Below, one piece after another: positions 10,101-19,002 of a stretch of 26,761 nucleotides of DNA. How positions within the stretch are numbered: the stretch's first letter is position 1; each line of letters begins with the position of its first letter. Origin of the DNA: Priapulus caudatus (taxonomy: Eukaryota; Priapulida; Priapulimorpha; Priapulimorphida; Priapulidae); contig NW_014577164.1 of assembly GCF_000485595.1 (NCBI RefSeq), positions 31,216-57,976 of the forward strand, in the 5' to 3' direction. Below the pieces are notes generated by a model that was not told where the DNA came from, made no database searches, and was given only the letters and a program-made list of their open reading frames with translations. Made by a program: the position numbers and the translations under genes.

Positions 10101-10952
10101 GGGCTGTGGGATTTGCCACATAACGTTCCTACCGCACATTGAATTCTCACTGTAAACACTCAATAAATCTGTCAGCCTGCCGTACGCTCAATTGACTGGT
10201 ACGCACGTCATACGCCAAGTATCTCTCGCTACACTAAAGTTATATAACTCGAGCGTTACAAACTCCACGGCGTGGCAGTCTATGCCTAATTGCCCTTCTT
10301 TCTGCTAGGCAATATTCTCATCGAAACATCCCTCCAAGAAAGACTTCGGTCGCCCCATCTATGGGTAGCGCACTTAGTTACGAGTAATAAATTCCAGGGG
10401 CGATGTAATTAAGACAAATCAATAATTGGTTTGCTACAAAAAGAACTAACGCGCACCAAACCAAAAACAATTCCAATTGACGACCATTGGAGTTATTCTC
10501 GCCCTACGCTGATAATCCAAAAGTTTGTCCAAGCGCCACAACTCCCTGAATTGACCGATAACACCCGATTTTACATAACTCATGAAATGTTGTCGCAAAT
10601 GGGAGAGCAAGGCGAGTAATGAAATGGGCGCCACAAGGTGCGCGAGGCAGTCGCTTCGCGCGCGGATATCTGCGTTGCGGAACGTGCCGCGTTATAACCG
10701 ATATCCGTTTTATTCGCCGCCAGGTGACGCTGCTGAGGCCCGAGCTCACGCAAAGTTGTATATGCGTTCGATTCACATCTGGGGGAGCAACGTGCTTCTA
10801 CAGGGTTTATCCGATATCCGCACTCCTCATGAGAAGGCAAAAATCGTCGATGCCTTTCTTCCAGAGTTAACGAGGATGACGTGGCTAAGCATCCAAGAGA
10901 CCACGGCAAGGACTATGTCATTGCCTACCTTCATATCAAAAAACTGGAATAA
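5219..10952 (+). CDS. SAM-dependent carboxyl methyltransferase (SABATH / Methyltransf_7 family), split gene, 5' incomplete
   Basis: Members of this family transfer a methyl group from S-adenosylmethionine to a carboxyl group of a small acid. Plant members methylate salicylate, jasmonate and related acids; substrates of animal members are largely unknown. Recognised exons are 5219-5364, 5642-5740, 5912-6062, 6597-6727, 7266-7413, 7511-7556 and a 3' exon ending at TAA 10950-10952. Phases agree across the first five junctions. Family landmarks occur in order: SAM-binding FRIADFGAADGGNSM, YEDQPANDW, SGTSFYKQCF, FGFSSLAMHYLSRP, ELQPGGRMVL, LMNEAIITKEEF, and the C-terminal DHGKDYVIAYLHIKKLE. Roughly 280 residues are visible, against about 350-370 typical of the family from general knowledge. 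The start exon and the segment between 7556 and about 10640 were not assigned. Exon 7266-7413 seems to need two frame corrections and the last exon one, so this is either a decaying gene or sequence error. Confidence in the family is high; confidence that the gene is intact is low. Confidence 0.85.
5642..5740 (+). CDS. Methyltransferase exon with YEDQPANDW motif
   Basis: The acceptor is TTTATAATAG before 5642 and the donor CTGCAAG/GTATAG is at 5741. Joined to the previous exon it reads D-SLRKKRGEDFDIEVF followed by YEDQPANDWTSLF and CRLQ. YEDQPxND corresponds to the NDLPxNDFN motif of plant members, an acidic strand in the SAM-binding fold. A nearer AG at 5650-5651 was rejected because it breaks the phase. 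Confidence 0.82.
5775..5838. repeat. AT microsatellite in an intron
   Basis: A (TA)n-rich tract lies between the second and third recognised methyltransferase exons. A further short (ATT)n/(AAT)n hairpin-forming run lies at about 6123-6152 in the following intron. Confidence 0.85.
5912..6062 (+). CDS. Methyltransferase exon with SGTSFYKQCF and SSLAMHYLS motifs
   Basis: The acceptor CTCGTTGCAG/GC and donor GACC/GTAAGT are both strong. The exon reads GVIPKPESYLIGS, PDVRVFASGTSFYKQCF, SNNSIQFGFSSLAMHYLSRP. This matches the plant GSFYxRLFPxxSxHFxxSSxSLHWLS segment, which builds the methyl-donor and substrate pocket. The position usually occupied by Trp (HWLS) is Tyr here. Confidence 0.9.
6246..6540. 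repeat. CT microsatellite in an intron
   Basis: A CT-rich tract with perfect (CT)n at 6310-6345 and 6494-6540 fills most of the intron before the 6597 exon. Open frames here are Ser/Leu or Arg/Glu read-through. Confidence 0.93.
6597..6727 (+). CDS. Methyltransferase exon, helical segment to PGGRMV
   Basis: The acceptor CTCCGTTAG and donor CAACCAG/GTACGG keep phase on both sides. The exon reads PCSITDGLQPAEIT, VAEEREMFRRQSAEEWETTL, VHRARELQPG. This fits the family's PC-I-G-L...A...Q...DW...L..RA.EL.PGG pattern. It is preceded by a CT-rich intron stretch at 6246-6540. Confidence 0.9.
6851..7200. repeat. AT and CA microsatellites in an intron
   Basis: AT-rich palindromic tract at 6851-6990, CA-rich at 7010-7166 with a pure (CA)n run from about 7124, then (TA)n to about 7192. 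It lies in the intron before the 7266 exon. Another short (TA)n occurs at 7762-7781. Confidence 0.93.
7266..7413 (+). CDS. Methyltransferase exon with two apparent frameshifts
   Basis: The acceptor CGTTTACAG and donor ACCAAG/GTACGA are good. The exon opens in phase as GGRMVLS, continues in a second frame as MGSIDKDNTVILE, and ends in a third as VRTLMNEAIITK, which joins cleanly to EEFNDM in the next exon. Two one-base insertions, for example in the A-runs near 7282-7283 and 7357-7361, would explain it. They may be sequencing errors or real lesions. Confidence 0.7.
7511..7556 (+). CDS. Methyltransferase exon EEFNDMIINLYFRTE
   Basis: The acceptor GCGCTTTCAG is followed in phase by EEFNDMIINLYFRTE. 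This matches the family's ITxEEFxxxxxPxYFRTxEE segment. The donor is probably GAGG/GTGGGA; reading through reaches TAA at 7564-7566. The next exon could begin after GTTTACAG (7606), but its reading (AVFHLAKSIE then stop) does not match the family convincingly. Confidence 0.65.
7879..8174 (+). other. Possible coding fragment, unassigned
   Basis: After TGTATCCAG the plus strand reads DETGYLEKRCRKEML, then in a second frame DPNWLKRRSFAPSAANNDAD, then in a third SYDSMQRLAAIGSVRRMN continuing to a stop at 8174. Composition looks more protein-like than the surroundings and the frames hand over as in the damaged exons nearby. I cannot match it to the methyltransferase or any other family. It could be a further exon, an unrelated pseudogene fragment or chance. 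Confidence 0.22.
8175..8898. other. No gene recognised
   Basis: This lies within the apparent large intron of the methyltransferase gene. The open frame 8574-8861 (95 codons, hydrophobic first half) has no recognisable motif and its composition follows the local AT-rich, TAGT-rich sequence, so it is probably chance. Confidence 0.5.
8899..8994. repeat. 96-bp inverted repeat
   Basis: The 28-bp arms 8899-8926 and 8967-8994 are reverse complements (outer ends GTACTATAGCC) except for about three differences, separated by a 40-bp GC-rich loop. This is consistent with a short MITE or the footprint of one. No target duplication is clear. Confidence 0.75.
9020..9178. repeat. TAGT/ACTA low-complexity tract
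   Basis: Repeated TAGTA, ACTAGTA and TTACTA words, many locally self-complementary (for example AGTACTAGTACT), without a fixed period. No coding signal. Confidence 0.6.
9449..10290. repeat. Direct repeat pair, about 115 bp each (9449-9570 and 10176-10290)
   Basis: Both copies contain TCAATTGACTGGT, TCTCGCTACACTAAA and CTCCACGGC in the same order and spacing, with many small indels between them. The 600 bp between the copies holds no gene I can support. The open frame 9789-10019 has no motif. The duplication lies inside the large methyltransferase intron. Confidence 0.7.
10431..10619 (+). other. Short open frame just before the methyltransferase 3' exon
   Basis: A 62-codon frame contains IIQKFVQAP, which is loosely like the xEEFxAPF segment expected at this point of the methyltransferase, followed by ELTDNTRFYITHEML and stop. 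It overlaps the start of the 3' exon frame. It could be part of the missing middle of the gene in a shifted frame, but the similarity is too weak to assign. Confidence 0.25.
10640..10952 (+). CDS. Methyltransferase 3' exon, C-terminal region
   Basis: An open frame reads ...RNVPRYNRYPFYSPPGDAAE, ARAHAKLYMRSIHIWGSNVL, LQGLSDIRTPHEKAKIVDAF. This fits the family's GDAxEHAxxYxxTxRxWSxSxFxxGLSDxRSPxEKxxIVDxFY region. After one frame change near 10861-10870 it continues as NEDDVAKHPRDHGKDYVIAY, LHIKKLE and TAA, the usual DHGxDYVxAYxxIxK terminus. The 5' boundary is uncertain: the frame is open back to 10582, and CGCCGCCAG/GTGACG at 10724 is a possible acceptor. Confidence 0.8.
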
Positions 10953-11002
10953 CATGTCGTAAAAGTATGTCTACGCGTTGGTGGAAATTTGTAGCTGATG
11001 CT

Positions 11003-11008
11003 ATTAAA
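11003..11008 (+). promoter_or_regulatory. Candidate poly(A) signal ATTAAA
   Basis: ATTAAA lies about 50 bases after the TAA of the methyltransferase 3' exon, with a T-rich stretch immediately after. Plausible for a short 3' UTR but not proven. Confidence 0.4.
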
Positions 11009-11085
11009 CATTTTATCATTATTGTAGGCTAACTAAGTTACCATTCGACAGTAACATTTCAACTATATATGGTACCCTACAGCTA

Positions 11086-11088
<3 letters not shown>

Positions 11089-11162
<74 letters not shown>

Positions 11163-11236
11163 ACACACACACACACACACTCACTCACACACGCACACAT
11201 CACACACCACGCACGCCCGCCCCACGCACGCAAACG

Positions 11237-11313
<77 letters not shown>

Positions 11314-11325
11314 TATCATCATCAT
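11089..11325. repeat. CA and CAT microsatellites
   Basis: Interrupted (CA)n to about 11275, then (CAT)n to 11325. Open frames (His-Thr, Cys-Val, poly-Ile) are repeat read-through. It directly abuts repeat block X. Confidence 0.95.
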
Positions 11326-12256
11326 ATACGCTTACGCGTAATGCTTTGATCGAGTCTCCGCATATCTGGCTAACTATTCATATGTCTTGCGATTCACCAG
11401 CGCGCGTATACATGAAAAAATAACATAACGAAATCAGCGCAGATGCGATCAATATATAGTCTCTAGATACGATGTCTAGTATCTATCATACACTCCGCAG
11501 GAAATATATCATCACGGAATACAAAGGATAGTGGATTCTATTCTTGGACGTGTTGCTGGCATGCAGCAGCAATATTTCTACGTATACCTCCGCCTTTCAT
11601 AGCTTTTGCATCAGTGCCCTGCTTTCTAACGAGTGCTAACCATTTTAACACTAACTGCATTAATATAGTTACTGGCTCTTAGTTATGTTCTTTTGGATGA
11701 CATGTTTTCTCTATCGCTGTTTATGTTTATTGTGGAATCTACACGTGGACAAGACAAATCTATCGTTTGACGTATGACGTCCATGACGTATGACGTATGA
11801 CGTATGACTACCATGCTGACCTATATCTAACCGACTAGCACTGCATAAACACGAAAGGTGTATAATCACATGATATATAATATTAGGTAAAGTCGACAAG
11901 ATCACTAGATTAGACTAATTACTAGAGTATCTAGGTGTCTCTGACTCTCTATATATAGGTTGGTTTATTGATTAAAGAGATCCGGTCACGTCCGGTCAAG
12001 GATGAATAATGTTGAATAATATCATATTGTGTATTATATGAATTAATCAATTAATAACACGATGCCTTATCTGAAACCTGTTGTTGTCATGTACCTTTAT
12101 CGCCAGGCAATGCAGTTTATACAGCAGACTAATAGTGTCATGTCATATGCGCATCTTTCGAGAGAGCCAATAATCACGTTAACTTATATTTCCGTATGAA
12201 GCTAGTGTAAGAGCTACGAACGAGTCACTGTCAAGCAACAAGCGTCTGTGCAATTT

Positions 12257-12287
<31 letters not shown>

Positions 12288-13210
12288 TGGGGGTGCGTGT
12301 ACGATAAGATACGTAAAGATTTAAGATACAACGTGAAAATCTTTCTAGGTCAAAAGTACATAATTATAGAGAACAACCAAGAAAAGCACGAAACGATGCC
12401 CACGCTCGGTATTGGTTAATATTTGAGATGATGCCTGGTGCAAGAGATCACCAACCTTTAGTCTGATCTAGATTAGGAATTATCTGTTACTTGGCGAGGG
12501 CAGATAGAAGACAGTCGTCTATACATATTTGAGTAATGTAAACCGCTCCATACTGCGCTCGTGGGGACCATAGGGTACCAACGCCTGCTCACATCGAAGC
12601 GTGGTCTAGGCAGTCGAAGCTAGAGCATTCAACCCCACGTCGGATATCTTGGTTAACCCGTTCTAGAGGAACTCAGCCCGGTGTTTTAGTAAGCCAGTAA
12701 GAGCGCCCGACAACCAAGGTACGATAGCAATCAAAGCATGTAATACTACGAGATATAATGATATAATTACATTATAAAGTCGGTGTGTTCTTCTATGTTT
12801 TTCATTAACAACAAAGAGTATTACCTCGTTTAAGCTAGAAAGTAAAGCTTTGATATTTATTTATATGTAGATATTTATTGGCATTTCTTTATTTGATGCA
12901 TCTAGGCCTATTTCTCGCTGTTTTGTTTTCATCTTCAGAAAATAGTTTACTGTACCGCAGGTTGCCGGTGCTTTGGTCACACACAAACGATATACAAACG
13001 ATATACAAACGAACAATCGATATTTCATCCATGGCATGATGTGGGAAAGAAGACCACCTCTTATAATCAATAAACCTCTAAGAATCTTATATAATATCCT
13101 ATATTATATCTTATATGATGCATCCAAACTGAGAATTGAAATTATCTAAAACTGTGGCGCACTACTGTGTGCGTGTGTGTGTGCGTGCGTGTGTGCGTGC
13201 GTGCGTGTGT
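11323..13210 (+). repeat. Repeat block X, copy A (interrupted)
   Basis: 11323-12241 and 13063-13210 match 19003-19921 and about 20062-20213 in the same orientation with few substitutions and small indels. Copy A is split by the 12242-13062 interspersed repeat, which takes the place of about 140 bp present in copy B (19922-20061). Both copies start after CA repeats and end in GT repeats. No open frame or RNA gene was recognised; open frames under 70 codons carry no motif. Confidence 0.9.
12242..13062 (+). repeat. Interspersed repeat, copy 3
   Basis: Matches 2792-3601 from GCGTCTGTGCAATT through to GACCxCCTCTT, same orientation, with some internal deletions. It lacks the (TA)n and 3' portion of copy 1. 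Both edges are defined by comparison with the uninterrupted block at 19003-20213, so 12242 and 13062 are likely real junctions. No clear target-site duplication. Confidence 0.88.
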
Positions 13211-13263
13211 GTGAATGATGAAAATGATGATGATTGATGATTTGAATGATGATGTAGATGATG

Positions 13264-13306
<43 letters not shown>

Positions 13307-13453
13307 CGTGCGGGCGTGCGTGCGCGTGTGTGTGTGCGTGTGTGCGTGAGCGTGTGTGTGCGTGCGTGTGTGCGTGCGTGCGTGTGTGTGTGCGTGTGTG
13401 TGTGCGTGTGTGCGTGCGCGTGTGTGTGCGTGCGTGTGTGTGTNNNNNNNNNN
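13160..13453. repeat. GT microsatellite ending in a 10-base N gap
   Basis: GT/GC-rich dinucleotide tract with a GATGAT interlude at 13214-13265. It ends in N at 13444-13453, an assembly gap of unknown true size. Sequence on either side of the gap may not be adjacent in the genome. Confidence 0.95.
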
Positions 13454-13757
13454 GGGTTAGTTCACCCGGAAATATAAAACGGAAGCAGCATTGCTCGCGG
13501 CTCGATCTTATTGTTAATCGACTTATCTATTAGAACAGCGAACGGCAGTTTAACTGTCTCCTTGACAGCCAGCAACATCAGCCGAGTCAATAACGAATTC
13601 AATAACAGGGCAAGTTATAACGTTTGGACATTTGATCTTGGGACATTGATGTTGGCGCATTGTAGACGGATGAGAGAGGCTAGGTTAGGACAAGTGGTTT
13701 GATTCGGCGGATTGTCGGTAACAGTGTGATGAGCTTGACGCGAGATCGACACGGTAT
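13454..13757. other. No gene recognised
   Basis: About 300 bp of unique-looking sequence between the N gap and the left arm of the inverted duplication. No motif or splice structure could be supported. Confidence 0.5.
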
Positions 13758-14429
13758 TACACAACACAACAACACACACACACACACACACACAACACAC
13801 ACTCACACACTACAACCTCACAACAACACACACACACCCACACACTACTACACACACCACACACAACACACACACCACACCACACACACCGCACAACACA
13901 CACACACACACTACACAACCACACACGCGCACACACACCCAACACACCGAGACGAAAGACGGTCAGTTATTACCATCACGGGGCGTATCCGAGGAGTGTA
14001 AACTCACCGATATATCGCTAAGTATTGTTGTGGAGTGAAGGCTGCGGAGGTGGCGCCGATGCGGGCACGCTCGTACTAGCTAGACTGCGGCTTTAGGTGT
14101 GACCAGTACTCACACAGGTAGCCTTACTTATTACGGGTGAAGTATGATAAAGGTATTCAGCGGGATCATTTCCCACTGGCGACGCACTAAGTTACAAAAA
14201 AATTCCCCTTTAAATATCATCCGTCAGTTACTGTGAGGACATACAGGACACCGACGTTACATTGCAGATTGTTGACATTTATTTGGTTAATACTGTTTTC
14301 TTCTTTCGTTAGATGGAGAGAAATTCGATTTCGTACGCATTCGCAGCCCCATCTATTCATTCACCAGCCTCTCATCGAGTACCTGACTTGGAATGAATGC
14401 CTTAAACTAACCCTGTCATATTTTCCTTG

Positions 14430-14530
14430 TCGGTAGACGCCTGTGTTGAGGTCGGGTGCGCGGTTCAAGTCTCGCTCTGTTGTTTAGTGCGGCATTGGAG
14501 AGTTCGATTCCGATCGCCAGGCACTCGCAG
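14430..14530 (+). other. tRNA-like / SINE-like segment, left arm
   Basis: Contains GGTTCAAGTCT (14462-14472) and AGTTCGATTCC (about 14496-14506), both close to the RNA polymerase III B-box consensus GGTTCGANTCC. No convincing A-box at the usual distance and no cloverleaf could be drawn, so a SINE remnant is more likely than a tRNA gene. The right arm has the better-preserved copy. Confidence 0.35.
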
Positions 14531-14560
14531 CAGCTGCATCTGAGTTAGTATTACTAATCG

Positions 14561-14574
14561 AGGTCAAAAGGTCA
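14561..14574 (+). promoter_or_regulatory. AGGTCA direct repeat, 2-base spacer (left arm)
   Basis: AGGTCA-AA-AGGTCA is a perfect DR2 nuclear-receptor half-site pair. It is preserved in the right arm although the flanks differ by several indels. It lies about 420 bases upstream of the repetitive-protein exon. Confidence 0.4.
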
Positions 14575-14989
14575 CTGCGTGCGTTATGCTACTTCCTAAA
14601 ATGGCTGCAATATTTAGGCTCGGCAAATCTCGCTGTTTAACTATGAAAATTCTGTACTATACAGAAATAGTACAGAGAGAGCCTAAACAGTGAAACAGAG
14701 CGTAGGGTGATGCAGAGTTTACGTAGCAATTAGCAGCATTCTCTAAGTTTTTATTATTTACGCTTCATTACTGGACTATGCTACAAGACTTAAGCGAGAT
14801 GAGACTCGTTGTCTAAACTGGCAAACCTGCTAAGAAATAGTAGAAAAAGCAGAGGAAGAAAGTTTAAAAAATGAGGGACGTAGAGTAATGTATGGATTTA
14901 GTACAAACAGCAGAATTCTCTAATGGTTTTTCTTCAGCTTGCTGTTCCCCCCGCATTGACTGCCCCAATATCTAACCGCTGGTTTCACG

Positions 14990-17900
14990 AGAGAAGGTGA
15001 GCGCGTCGGCAGCAGTCAATACTGCAGATCACTCAGGGCCAGAGTGCGTGCGCGCTTACTTGCAAGCGACGCTTCCCGGACTACTACAACAACCTCCTCC
15101 AGCAGAAGAACCGGCCACATCTCTCCGCCTACGCACCGCGGCACGCTGCAGAGCAAGCACCACCTGGCGGCGCGCTGCAGCAACCTTCTCACTCGGCAGC
15201 GTTATCAGCAGCAGCAGCAGCCGGACGTCGCTATTCGGGCGGCCGTCTTCACAGTATCAGCGACCCCTACCCCAGTACCAGCAGCAGGCCCCTGCCGCGC
15301 AGGAGCCAGAGGGCCACGCCCGTTGCATATCAAGGTCAACAACCCTGCATTCAGCGTAACCGCTCCTACAATACCAAGTGTCACAACCTTTACCAATTTT
15401 ACCAACGGTCAACCTCCAAGTCGAATAGTCAAGGTCAACAACCCATACAAATACAACAGGTCAACCTCCGTACATACAAGAGTCAACAACCCATACACAT
15501 ACAAGGCAACCTCCGTGAAGGGCAGACGCGCGCACTGCGAACCCTCTCAACTGCAGCGCTGCCAGGAAATCTTCAGCAGACGCCGAGGCGTGATTCGGCT
15601 ACCACTCGGCACCGGCCCCCAGGACTCGCGCAGCACGGCGAAGCTGACCCGGCAGCAGCAGCGCCACCTACGCAGCGTACGGCGGACCGAAGGCAGCAAG
15701 CAACCGCTGCACGCTTCCGACCTTCGGTCGATGCGCAAGCAGCAGCGCCAGACAAGCTAACACAGGTGGCGCGCCACGTGCAGCAGCCTCAGGACAGTCT
15801 AGGACAGGCTGGGCCACTGCAGCCAGGCCGAGCGCGATCTGAGCTCTTGCAAGCGCAAGACCCAAGCACGCTGCCCCCTAGGTCCAGGGACATCTCAATA
15901 TGCACCAGGCACCACGGTGCGGACCCACCGTGACCGCCCGTTGGAACAGGGACCTATCTAATATGCACCAAATCAGCCAGTGCGGACCACGTGACCCTGT
16001 TGTCAACAGGACATCTCAATATACACCAACGCCCGTGCGACCCACGTGACCCCCGTTGTCAACAGGTACCATCTCAATATACACCAACAGCCAGTGCGAC
16101 CCACGTGACCCCGTTGTCACAGGGACCATCTCAAATATCACCAACAGCCAGTGCGACCACGTGCCCCCGGTCCACAGGGACCATCTTCAATATGCACCAC
16201 AAGACCGGCCAGCTGGACCCACTGTGACCCCCCGTTGCCCAACAGGCGACCATCTCCAATATGCACCACAAGACGCGTCATGTGACCACGTGACCCCAGA
16301 TTGTCGCGCAGCAGGGACCTTCTACAATATTCACACAAGCCGGTCAGGTGGAGCCCACGTTGACCCCCGTTCGCAACAGGCGATCATCATCAATATGCAC
16401 ACAAGCGCGACAGTGTGACCAACGTGACCCCGTTGCCACAGGGATCATCTTCAATATGCCACTCACAAACCGTCTCAATGTGACCACGGTGACCCAATCT
16501 TGTCGAAGCAGCAGGAACCTTCTCAATATTCCCACAAGCGGTCAGTGTGACCCACTTAACCCAACTGTCAGGCCGCCAGCAAGGCGACCATCTCATATTC
16601 TCAGCAGACAAGGCATGCGACCCAACGTGAACCCCCGCCTGTTCACAGGGACCGTCTCCAAATTCTCAAGAACAAGCGCGACCCACGTGACCCCGGCTGT
16701 ACAGTGGACCGTTGCTCAAATTTCCCAAGAACAAAGGGACTAGCGAACCCACGTGTACCCCCGCTTAACCAGGACGCCGTCTCAAATCTCAAGGAGAACA
16801 AGGTGCGACCCACGTGACCCCAGCTTGTCAACAGGGACCGTCTCAATTTCCAAGAACATGACTGCTGCCCACCGTGACCCGGCTGGCACAGGAGCCCGTC
16901 TCATATTCCCAAGAACCAGGACTGCGACCCAGCGGTGACCCCCGCTGGTCAACAGGCGTCCGTCTCAAAATCTCAAAGAGCAAGACTGGCGACCCACGTG
17001 AGCGTCAACGGCATCGTATCGAGACCAAGAGGACCATACGGCAATGCATCTCAGCAAGAATGAACGATGTCTCACCAGCGTGGGAACGCCTCAAACAAGT
17101 GGCCGGAGGAGAGGAGGAGGAGGAGGGAGGAAGAAGAGGGGAGGCAGGAGGAGGAAGCCACGCGCGGGGACGTGAGATGGAAGCGGAGGGAGCGCACCAC
17201 CTCGTCGCGGTCCAGCGGTGGCCGGCGTGCGACCCCCGCGATCCCGCCGTGCAGCCCGGACGGACCAGCGGTCCGACGCTCCCTCCGTTCCCGCAACACG
17301 ACGCCGCGGTGCTGCATCTACCAGAGAGAGCAGAGTCTGAGGACAGAAGGAACAGCCGGCGGACTGGCGGCGCGCGGGCCAGCGTAGCGTTAGCGCGGTA
17401 GTGGTGCGGTAGCGGTAGCGGTAAGTGGAGATAGCGGCAGAGGTAGCGGAGCGTCAGCTACAGCCGTCGTGAGCGCACCACGGAAGGCGGGCTTGCTGCA
17501 CGCTGCCACGGCAGAGTAACCTCTTGCCGTATCAAGTCTTCACAGGAACGGCATCCACATCGCTCCAGACAGAGGAAGCAAGCACGCGGCAGGGCAGCGG
17601 AAGATGAGAAACCTGAACGACGGCGGCGCTAGGCATGCAGCACGGAGACTCGAGCGCCAGCGGGCGGAGGGAAAAGCCCAGGCAGGTAGGCGGGGAACAA
17701 CATGCGGGACAGCCCGGCAGGGGCGGGGAAACAACATGGCGAAGCACCAGGGCAGTGAGGCGGGGAACAACATGGGGAGGCCCAGCAGCGGGGGCGTGGG
17801 AACAACATGGAGGAGGCCGCAGCGGGGGGGGGAAACGATAGGAGGCCCGCGGCGGGTCGCGGCGCGAAAACAACATGAGAAGGCCCGCAGCAAGCGGGCG

Positions 17901-18173
17901 GGTAAATAATATGGAGGCCGCGGCGGTGGGCGGGGAATAGCATGAGTGAGGCCGCCAGCGGGGCGGGAACAGCATGGGAGGCCCGCACAGCGGGGAGCAG
18001 TAGCGAGAAACCTCTAGGGGGTGGGGGTCGGGAGCAGCGAGACGAGCAGGCAGCGGAGGAAAGCCCTGTAGCGGGAGGGCGGGGGCGACCGTCCCGTAAC
18101 GTCGTCAGCTTAACGACGAGGAGGAGACCCGTCGGCAATCAGCGATTTGCTCGCCAGCTGATTCGGCAATTAG
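14990..18173 (+). pseudogene. Second copy of the CX6C/YQGQ repeat-protein gene, frame broken throughout
   Basis: Aligns to the right-arm gene from the splice acceptor to the stop (TAG 18171-18173). The acceptor reads TTTCACG instead of TTTCAG. No frame stays open for more than a few dozen codons because of frequent one-base indels, mostly in short homopolymers. It has about 8 YQGQ units (about 15325-15520) against 10 in the right arm, and about 18 CDPRDP-type units (about 15925-17025) against about 14. The conserved tail is found as SRNVVS followed by a frameshift (one T missing). It could be a true pseudogene, or an unpolished second allele or paralogue; the indel-dominated differences favour the latter. 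Confidence 0.8.
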
Positions 18174-18259
18174 CGAAAGGGTCTTCTGAGGCCCGGTTGC
18201 CATAGCGACGCCCCTGGCTAACTATAACGCTCCCATTACTAATGTTCTGTCAGAGCAGA

Positions 18260-18445
18260 TATACGCGTCTGTTACTGGCAATAGAGGCAAATACTCTGTT
18301 ACCTGGCAATGGAGGTATAACTCTGTTACTGGCAATGCAGCAGACTATACTCTGTTACTGGCAATGGAGGCCAATACTCTGTTCTTAGGCAATGAAGGTA
18401 TAACTCTGTTACTGGCAATGGAAGTATACATTCTGTCTGTTATTG
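18260..18445 (+). repeat. 27-bp tandem repeat in 3' UTR, left arm
   Basis: About six copies of a unit containing CTGTTACTGGCAAT, matching the right-arm array 20600-20775 in inverse orientation with the same copy number. It lies just downstream of the coding region. Confidence 0.85.
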
Positions 18446-18777
18446 TCAATGCAGATATAACACATTGTTACGTTTCATAGAGATATACACACAATTAATG
18501 TTAAACAGATATATTAATCTGTAATTGTCAGATGCAGATTATATTATATTATACGTGTTGTTACTATCAGGGGGAGTGTAACACGACTTCCACATTTGTA
18601 GCATAGAAGTCAACAACATGGGCCTATGTATCACTTTTAGGCTCTATAGATCATTGTAAAAAATACGCACGTTTTAAAAGTTATTACCTAATTATATATA
18701 TTATGCGTTTCTGTTATAAAATGACTATCTAGATTTATTCTAGCCTAATAACTTTTATATTGATATATGCCAAGATA

Positions 18778-18783
18778 AATAAA
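18778..18783 (+). promoter_or_regulatory. Poly(A) signal AATAAA, left-arm gene copy
   Basis: Equivalent in position to the right-arm signal at 20258-20263 and followed by a GTGCGTTTGT GT-rich stretch. It marks the probable 3' end of the duplicated transcription unit. Confidence 0.55.
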
Positions 18784-19002
18784 ATGTTTCAATAAAAAAA
18801 GGTGCGTTTGTATACTTTAGTTGCTTCCACAGAACGCACGCACAACACGCACACACGCACACACGACACACGCACACCACGCGCACACGCACACGCACAC
18901 GCACACGCGACACACACACCACGCACCACACACGCGCACACGACACGCACACACGCACACACACAGCACGCACAAACAGCGCGCACACGACACCACACGC
19001 AA

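Larger units (their letters stand above)
13758..19002 (+). repeat. Inverted duplication, left arm
   Basis: Reading 5' to 3', this arm matches the reverse complement of about 20214-24944 along its whole length. Shared in order: a CA tract, the CTCACCGATATATCG block, tRNA-like B-boxes, an AGGTCA direct repeat, the repetitive-protein gene, its 3' UTR repeats and poly(A) signal. Differences are dominated by single-base indels every few tens of bases, plus different tandem-repeat numbers. Both ends lie in CA microsatellites (13763-13950 and 18834-19000). Confidence 0.93.

Noticed and set aside
11069-11341. His-Thr and poly-Ile open frame
   Set aside because: CA and CAT microsatellite read-through.
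13758-19002. Left arm as a fold-back sequencing re-read of the right arm
   Set aside because: Tandem-repeat numbers differ in both coding arrays, so it derives from a different molecule; mis-joining of a second haplotype remains possible.
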